Source: Hofstenia miamia (Eukaryota > Xenacoelomorpha > Acoela). Taken from it: DNA of 64,000 bases. Below, piece after piece: positions 58,198-64,000 of this stretch; position 1 is the stretch's first letter; each line of letters opens with the position of its first letter. The stretch is taken from assembly GCA_004352715.1 (NCBI GenBank), contig SCFE01000039.1, forward strand, positions 1,150,770 through 1,214,769. The letters run 5' to 3'. A program made the translations under genes and the position numbers. A model generated the notes under the pieces. It was not told the DNA's origin. It saw nothing but the letters and a program-made list of their open reading frames with translations, and did no database searches.

Positions 58198-59910
58198 GTC
58201 TTGAATAGTAATATATAATGTAAAATATAAAATATGATTAGGCATGTAAAAAACGTAAATTTTTATGTGTCGCCATCAAGGAAATATTTACATACAATTA
58301 AGATAACATAGGAGATGCAATAATAAATTAAACTTTTAAATACATATCAATTGCTAAATTCACAAAAAGTATAATATTATTAAACTTACTTTAAAGTTCT
58401 TCCAATATAAAATATATAAACTTTAATCACAGGGAATCATGTTTGGTATACTGATAATATAGTCTATCTGGAATAGTTTGTGTAATTAGGGTTTTCACGA
58501 AGTTCCTAAAATATCAGCGAATTTTGTGAAATTGCTATTTCACATAAGGATTTCATAGATCCATTAAATTTGAGGTGTTGGGGTTAGGGTTAGGGCCAAT
58601 ATCTAGATATCTTAGTGTTTTATCAAGATAGGAAGGTGATATAGTAATTTCACAAATTCACTGAAATTTGGGGTTTTAAAGAAATCCGCAATTTCACAAT
58701 TTTACTTTAACATATATACATTGACAAGAATGTAGTTAATGTTATTTAGGCTTTTGTATTTCAATGGTTTAAAATTTACAATAACACTGAGAACTGGTGA
58801 TGGGAGATTAGACATCGCAGCATCACTACTATGAAAAAAACCATTTTCAAATCAAAGCCAGCCTAATTTCTTACATTTCACGAATTTATAAAAATTAATG
58901 TTGAGCCTCAAATGTTGGCGTCGAACAAAAAAACATTCATCACAAATTCTTTTCGGAGCCACTAACTCAAAAGCGTCCGTGATTGCAGATAGTAAAAATT
59001 TACTCCCCGCCCCCTCCTCCCACTTAGTAAATAAAACTCTACATAGTTCATGTGATTCCATAGGTAGTTATTACTGACATCTTTTACCGTAGGATTTGCT
59101 GGTTCTTGTACCATAGAACTAGTCCCTGAGACTAAATATTTTATTCGGACTTAGACTAACTCAGGACTGTAACAATAAATATGGAAACAGGAGTCACGGA
59201 TTTCAGAATATTACTAATATATTTTTTGCAAATTTTGACCTAAAAAATTCCTCGCACCGGTATGGAACGGTGCCAAATCTAATTGCACTAAATGCAACTT
59301 GGACCAATAAAATGCTGGTCCGGCCAAACTTTGCTTCTTCTGGAAAAAATGTATGTCCCATACTGACATGGACAATTATCGCTAAAAGATTTAAAATTAA
59401 AAATTTTGCATGCCACATATTTAGATAAATGTGTATGTGAACACTGCAGCGCTCCTACATTCAATAAATTGCGTTTTTATATTATAGAGTGTGATGAGAT
59501 GAATGTAATAATACTGGATGTGCAGTGGAATAAGGAGAATGAGTTTTAACCTCTAGAGGGTTCTACCCCAAGTATTTTGTTTTCAATGAATATTTTTAAA
59601 TGCCTTTAACCATTTTGAATCGATTTGATATTAGCTTCTTTCACACATTTGACATTACAGCATCCAAACCGATAATTTGCTAATGACCAAATATTTCAGG
59701 CTTTGTCTGCTTAGGGGAAAATTTGTTGCGTGATTTCAAATGGGATAATTAAAATACTGCAATATAAGTATAAAAATATATCGAAAAGCAATAACATTGA
59801 AGCATCCATAGATTAGAGTATGAATGAAATAAGTTCTAAAACACTTAATAAGCATACGTAATTTTGAAATATTACATGAGTTAAGTGTATTCTAGAAATA
59901 ACTAAGGAGT
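58198..59910. other. Anonymous sequence
   Basis: No gene is recognised. It includes a short GGGGTTAGGGTTAGGG stretch (about 58580-58595), too short to call an interstitial telomere, and a C-rich patch near 59005-59023. Confidence 0.5.
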
Positions 59911-60944
59911 ATATATATATATATGNNNNNNNNNNNNNNNNNNNNNNNNNNNNNNNNNNNNNNNNNNNNNNNNNNNNNNNNNNNNNNNNNNNNNNNNNNN
60001 NNNNNNNNNNNNNNNNNNNNNNNNNNNNNNNNNNNNNNNNNNNNNNNNNNNNNNNNNNNNNNNNNNNNNNNNNNNNNNNNNNNNNNNNNNNNNNNNNNNN
60101 NNNNNNNNNNNNNNNNNNNNNNNNNNNNNNNNNNNNNNNNNNNNNNNNNNNNNNNNNNNNNNNNNNNNNNNNNNNNNNNNNNNNNNNNNNNNNNNNNNNN
60201 NNNNNNNNNNNNNNNNNNNNNNNNNNNNNNNNNNNNNNNNNNNNNNNNNNNNNNNNNNNNNNNNNNNNNNNNNNNNNNNNNNNNNNNNNNNNNNNNNNNN
60301 NNNNNNNNNNNNNNNNNNNNNNNNNNNNNNNNNNNNNNNNNNNNNNNNNNNNNNNNNNNNNNNNNNNNNNNNNNNNNNNNNNNNNNNNNNNNNNNNNNNN
60401 NNNNNNNNNNNNNNNNNNNNNNNNNNNNNNNNNNNNNNNNNNNNNNNNNNNNNNNNNNNNNNNNNNNNNNNNNNNNNNNNNNNNNNNNNNNNNNNNNNNN
60501 NNNNNNNNNNNNNNNNNNNNNNNNNNNNNNNNNNNNNNNNNNNNNNNNNNNNNNNNNNNNNNNNNNNNNNNNNNNNNNNNNNNNNNNNNNNNNNNNNNNN
60601 NNNNNNNNNNNNNNNNNNNNNNNNNNNNNNNNNNNNNNNNNNNNNNNNNNNNNNNNNNNNNNNNNNNNNNNNNNNNNNNNNNNNNNNNNNNNNNNNNNNN
60701 NNNNNNNNNNNNNNNNNNNNNNNNNNNNNNNNNNNNNNNNNNNNNNNNNNNNNNNNNNNNNNNNNNNNNNNNNNNNNNNNNNNNNNNNNNNNNNNNNNNN
60801 NNNNNNNNNNNNNNNNNNNNNNNNNNNNNNNNNNNNNNNNNNNNNNNNNNNNNNNNNNNNNNNNNNNNNNNNNNNNNNNNNNNNNNNNNNNNNNNNNNNN
60901 NNNNNNNNNNNNNNNNNNNNNNNNNATATATATATATATATATA
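59911..60944. repeat. (TA)n tract, 1000-N gap, (TA)n tract
   Basis: A short TA run ending in G meets exactly 1000 N (59926-60925). On the far side is the same 19-bp TA run that opens the duplicated segment at 20886. Confidence 0.9.
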
Positions 60945-63900
60945 CTGGTTATAATCTTAAAACTGAGCATTTTTGAATAATGTTTTATTGCAACATGTTT
61001 CAACAAACATTGTTGTCATTTTCACGCATTTGGAGAAATGTTCCCGAACTTTTTCTTTTAGAAATTCAGATCTTCAAAATATATTTAGATTTGCTTGATA
61101 GCTTTGTTTACTTAATAAGGTTTCTTATTTGATTTTATACATATTGCTTTTGCGATTTTAGTTTCATGATGTCTTATTAGTATTTTGGAATTTTTCATCT
61201 TAAGTTCACATCCATCTATATATATTTCGGACTGTAGATGCCCTCATATATGTTCCTTTGCCCGAGTTTCTAAATTATTAAATAAATTTAAAATATATGA
61301 TACTAATGCGAAATTTTAAGATGTAAATATTTTTCAACACATTGTTTTTAAAATATATGACATTCACTGTAACATTAATTCATTTTTGAAATTTCGGCTC
61401 CGTTTTTTCAAATATTTAGACCCTACCATGTCCATCTCTGTAAGAGGCAGTACTGTGAACAATACTATGACCATACATTGCTATTGAAATTGGTGTTCAG
61501 TTGCACATCAATATTCAGAAATGTCCAGAAACGCTTCCAATTTTCTTAATTTGCTGAAGTGTGTGCCTACACACTCTCATTTTTTAGCAACTTCCGTATT
61601 GTGGGATCAAGAGTCTTTGTAGCTGCAAAAGTGACACTATGTTCAGCAGAGATTATATCTATTGACTTTCCATTTTAAAAATACGAAAATTTCAGTTGAT
61701 GTAAAAAATCTCTATCATTTTCAATATGCACAAAAAATATTGATGAATATATATATTTTCCTGGCACCTTATTCAACAAAATGTTTATAAAATATTGGTT
61801 ATACCGCAAAGCTCTAGTTTTAAGTTGTGTACACTGGTGCGCGCAAAATGTACAATGTGTTGTTAAAGACTTAAGGACAATTTTTTCATTTAAAATCTGC
61901 AATGCATTCAATAATGCTGAGAAACCATATTTTGGAATACAACCGACTTTTGCATAAGCACGTGCATAACTAATTATATATTAAAATAATTTTTGCGTCA
62001 TCAAAATTCAAACTAAATTTGTTTTAAGTGCTTTTGCTTTTGATGCTGGGGCGTAGCATTAATTGAACACTTAATTTTGAAGGAAGTGCACCGTGCTTAA
62101 GCCTGTCAGTGAAGAAATATATTTTAATAATAATAAATAGAAAAAATTAATGTTTTCGCGCTATTTCTTATGAAAATATGTCATTACGAAATTTCTACTG
62201 CTCATAAATGCTTACCATACGAAAGTCGTAAGAACAATTAAATTTTTTAAAATCCTTGGTTTATTCCTTTCGAATGTCTGTTCATTGCTGATATAAAGTT
62301 GAGCTTCATAGTTTCAAAATCAACACAGACTTTCTTGTTTTCACTAAATTCCTTGCAAAAACTACTTTAAAAATCATAAAACAAAATCGTTTATTAATTT
62401 CAGAGATTAATTGTACTCAGATAAATGACATGTATTAGAGAAATAATTACAATTACGTTCAAAAATATTTACCAGTTTTAGTCATACGAATGCAAAAATG
62501 TCGTAGCGTATAGTTCAGAAATTATATATATACATATATATCAAAGGCTATATATTGACCGCATCAGGCATTTTGGCAAATTCATTGTGAGTATGATATA
62601 TACATGTATACTATAGATATACTGTAGTAAAAAGATACAGATTGTAGATTAAGGGAAATCAAGAGCATATATACATGGCAGCAATCCAGTTGAAAGAGCT
62701 TCAAAAACCATTTAGGATACCCAATAACCAAATCTAAATGTTTTAAATCTTGAAACATATTCTTTGTTTTCCACTTTATCCTAGATATTGATTTCTTACA
62801 CCCTTAATTTTTAAAATCAACAAATTTTGAATTTTTATGTTTTCAATATATAATTCGATTCAGTAGTTCTCTCGTTATAAAAGAACAACAATTCAATCAT
62901 TACATTTTAAAAAGATCATTTTATTTGTAGGACTTATTGCTTTCTAAAGTTCAATTTGTTTGTATCAGTGTTAACTCTTAGTGTTGCTTGCTTTGGAGTC
63001 AATTACTGCGAATGTAACCGCTGCATATTTTTACTCACTCTTACTGCGATCAACCCTAAACTAGTTCAAACTTTTTAATTCTTTTAAATTGGTGATGGTT
63101 TCTTCAAAGAAATTTTAAACGTTTGCAACTAATGGACTGATAAGGATGTAAAAATCCAAAAGGACCATAGGATAGAAAAGTGTATCCTCTTTCATCTATA
63201 TTCTAGAATCTACCCAGAATTGAATATGAACCCCTGTAGACGTTGCATGATCTCTGACTTTGCGGTTTATTTATAAATAAGGAGGAACTTAGCCTAGCTG
63301 TTGTGAATATGCAATTTAAAATAGAACTCTTGATTATCTGAACCCTAATTATGGATATAATTTCAATGAACTTTGAAAAATCATAAGTTTCATTAAAATT
63401 AGTAGTGTATAGAATTACACTTTAGTACAAATTTTCACCATTACATGAGAGTATATTAAACATGTACTAGAGTCTCATGGACAGTGGAAGTACCATAGGA
63501 TAGCACGTGACAATTCCTAAAGAGCTTGACAGAGCATGCAAAGATTTTATCCATTTTTTAATGTAGCATGTAAAAATGTTGTAAATTGTCTAGTACATAT
63601 ACATATATATATATATACAATATTCGTATTTCTATATAAATTCGCATAATGAGCATGTGTAGATTGTAGATATATATAAACATATAAAAATTTTCTGTCC
63701 CAGTAATCCCTCTCCATAATCTTCTGTCCTCATCCCATTAATGAAAAGTTTGTCATTTATTTATTTAACAAAATTGACTTTAAAGTATTGGGAGTACATA
63801 ATTATTTGAATCACTATCAATACTAAGTGTCACTCAGATATGACACCGAAAAAAACAAGAAGAAGACTTAGTCAGAGTGATTTGAATACGGTGTGAATAC

Positions 63901-64000
63901 GATAGTAAATGACCCACTTTAGGGTGTCAACAAGTGGATTGCTTGACCGCACAAGCTTATGATGACTGCAGTGAATGACAGGGTGGTAGTCAGTGGTGCC
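60926..64000. repeat. 3075-bp segment identical to 20886-23960 (copy 2)
   Basis: This is the second copy, in the same orientation, running to the window's end. It repeats the minus-strand Penelope-like fragment (61025-61280) and degenerate hammerhead (60991-61023). The sequences left of the two gaps are unrelated to each other. Confidence 0.95.
61025..61280 (-). pseudogene. Penelope-like GIY-YIG C-terminal fragment (duplicate of 20985-21240)
   Basis: It has the same residues, including the TGA in place of Arg between KEHI and GHLQSEIY. An identical stop argues that this is the same locus sequenced or placed twice, or a very recent duplication, and not an independent insertion. Confidence 0.7.

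Noticed and set aside
58580-58595. Interstitial telomere (TTAGGG)
   Set aside because: Only about two and a half units with no degenerate flanking array.
1-64000. tRNA, rRNA or a conserved host exon
   Set aside because: No cloverleaf with recognisable A and B boxes, no rRNA segment and no conserved protein domain other than transposon proteins was found on reading both strands; weak or short ones could be missed by eye.

Overview
The window reads as non-coding DNA from an AT-rich animal genome, most likely an invertebrate. I cannot name the species. By eye it is roughly 70% A+T. It has about 25 (TA)n tracts, several decayed eukaryotic transposon families and no recognisable host gene. Seven multi-base gaps total about 4.3 kb: four of exactly 1000 N (placeholder size) and three of 113, 144 and 21 N. 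There are also three isolated single Ns. Almost every recognisable protein sequence belongs to a transposable element and most are broken.

Layout. 1-6.4 kb: anonymous sequence, two gapped (TA)n arrays and one hAT-type element with a perfect 8-bp target duplication (4330-5098). 6.4-11 kb: retrotransposon graveyard, with two minus-strand copies of a LINE carrying a restriction-enzyme-like endonuclease on either side of a decayed plus-strand LINE reverse transcriptase. 11-25 kb: fragments of Penelope-like elements (PLEs) at 12.3, 17.1-18.1, 19.2-19.9, 20.9-21.2 and 24.4-24.7 kb, several ending in hammerhead-ribozyme-like motifs. 25-47 kb: mostly anonymous, with a hAT element with perfect target duplication (28307-28975), a hAT-like end, a pogo-like end, a hAT transposase fragment at 44.9 kb and one unexplained 156-codon open frame at 39.9 kb. 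47.3-48.8 kb: a near-complete but frameshifted Tc1-like transposon. 52.4-53.3 kb: a mariner-type transposase fragment abutting a 51-bp-period array of a perfect 19-bp palindrome. 53.5-55.8 kb: the longest PLE copy, an inverted-repeat element inside a TA array, and a small hAT MITE. 55.8-64 kb: anonymous sequence, two 1000-N gaps, then a 3075-bp segment identical as far as I can read to 20886-23960.

Two threads tie the window together. First, every PLE fragment has a (TA)n tract at or close beyond its 3' side, and several also have one at the truncated 5' side. This suggests that TA microsatellites are their landing sites. Second, six of the seven multi-base gaps break at (TA)n, and two other junctions show duplicated ends around Ns, so part of the apparent structure (including the 3-kb duplicate) may be an assembly effect. 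The items most worth checking are the PLE/TA/hammerhead association, the palindrome array and the 40,040-bp-offset duplication.
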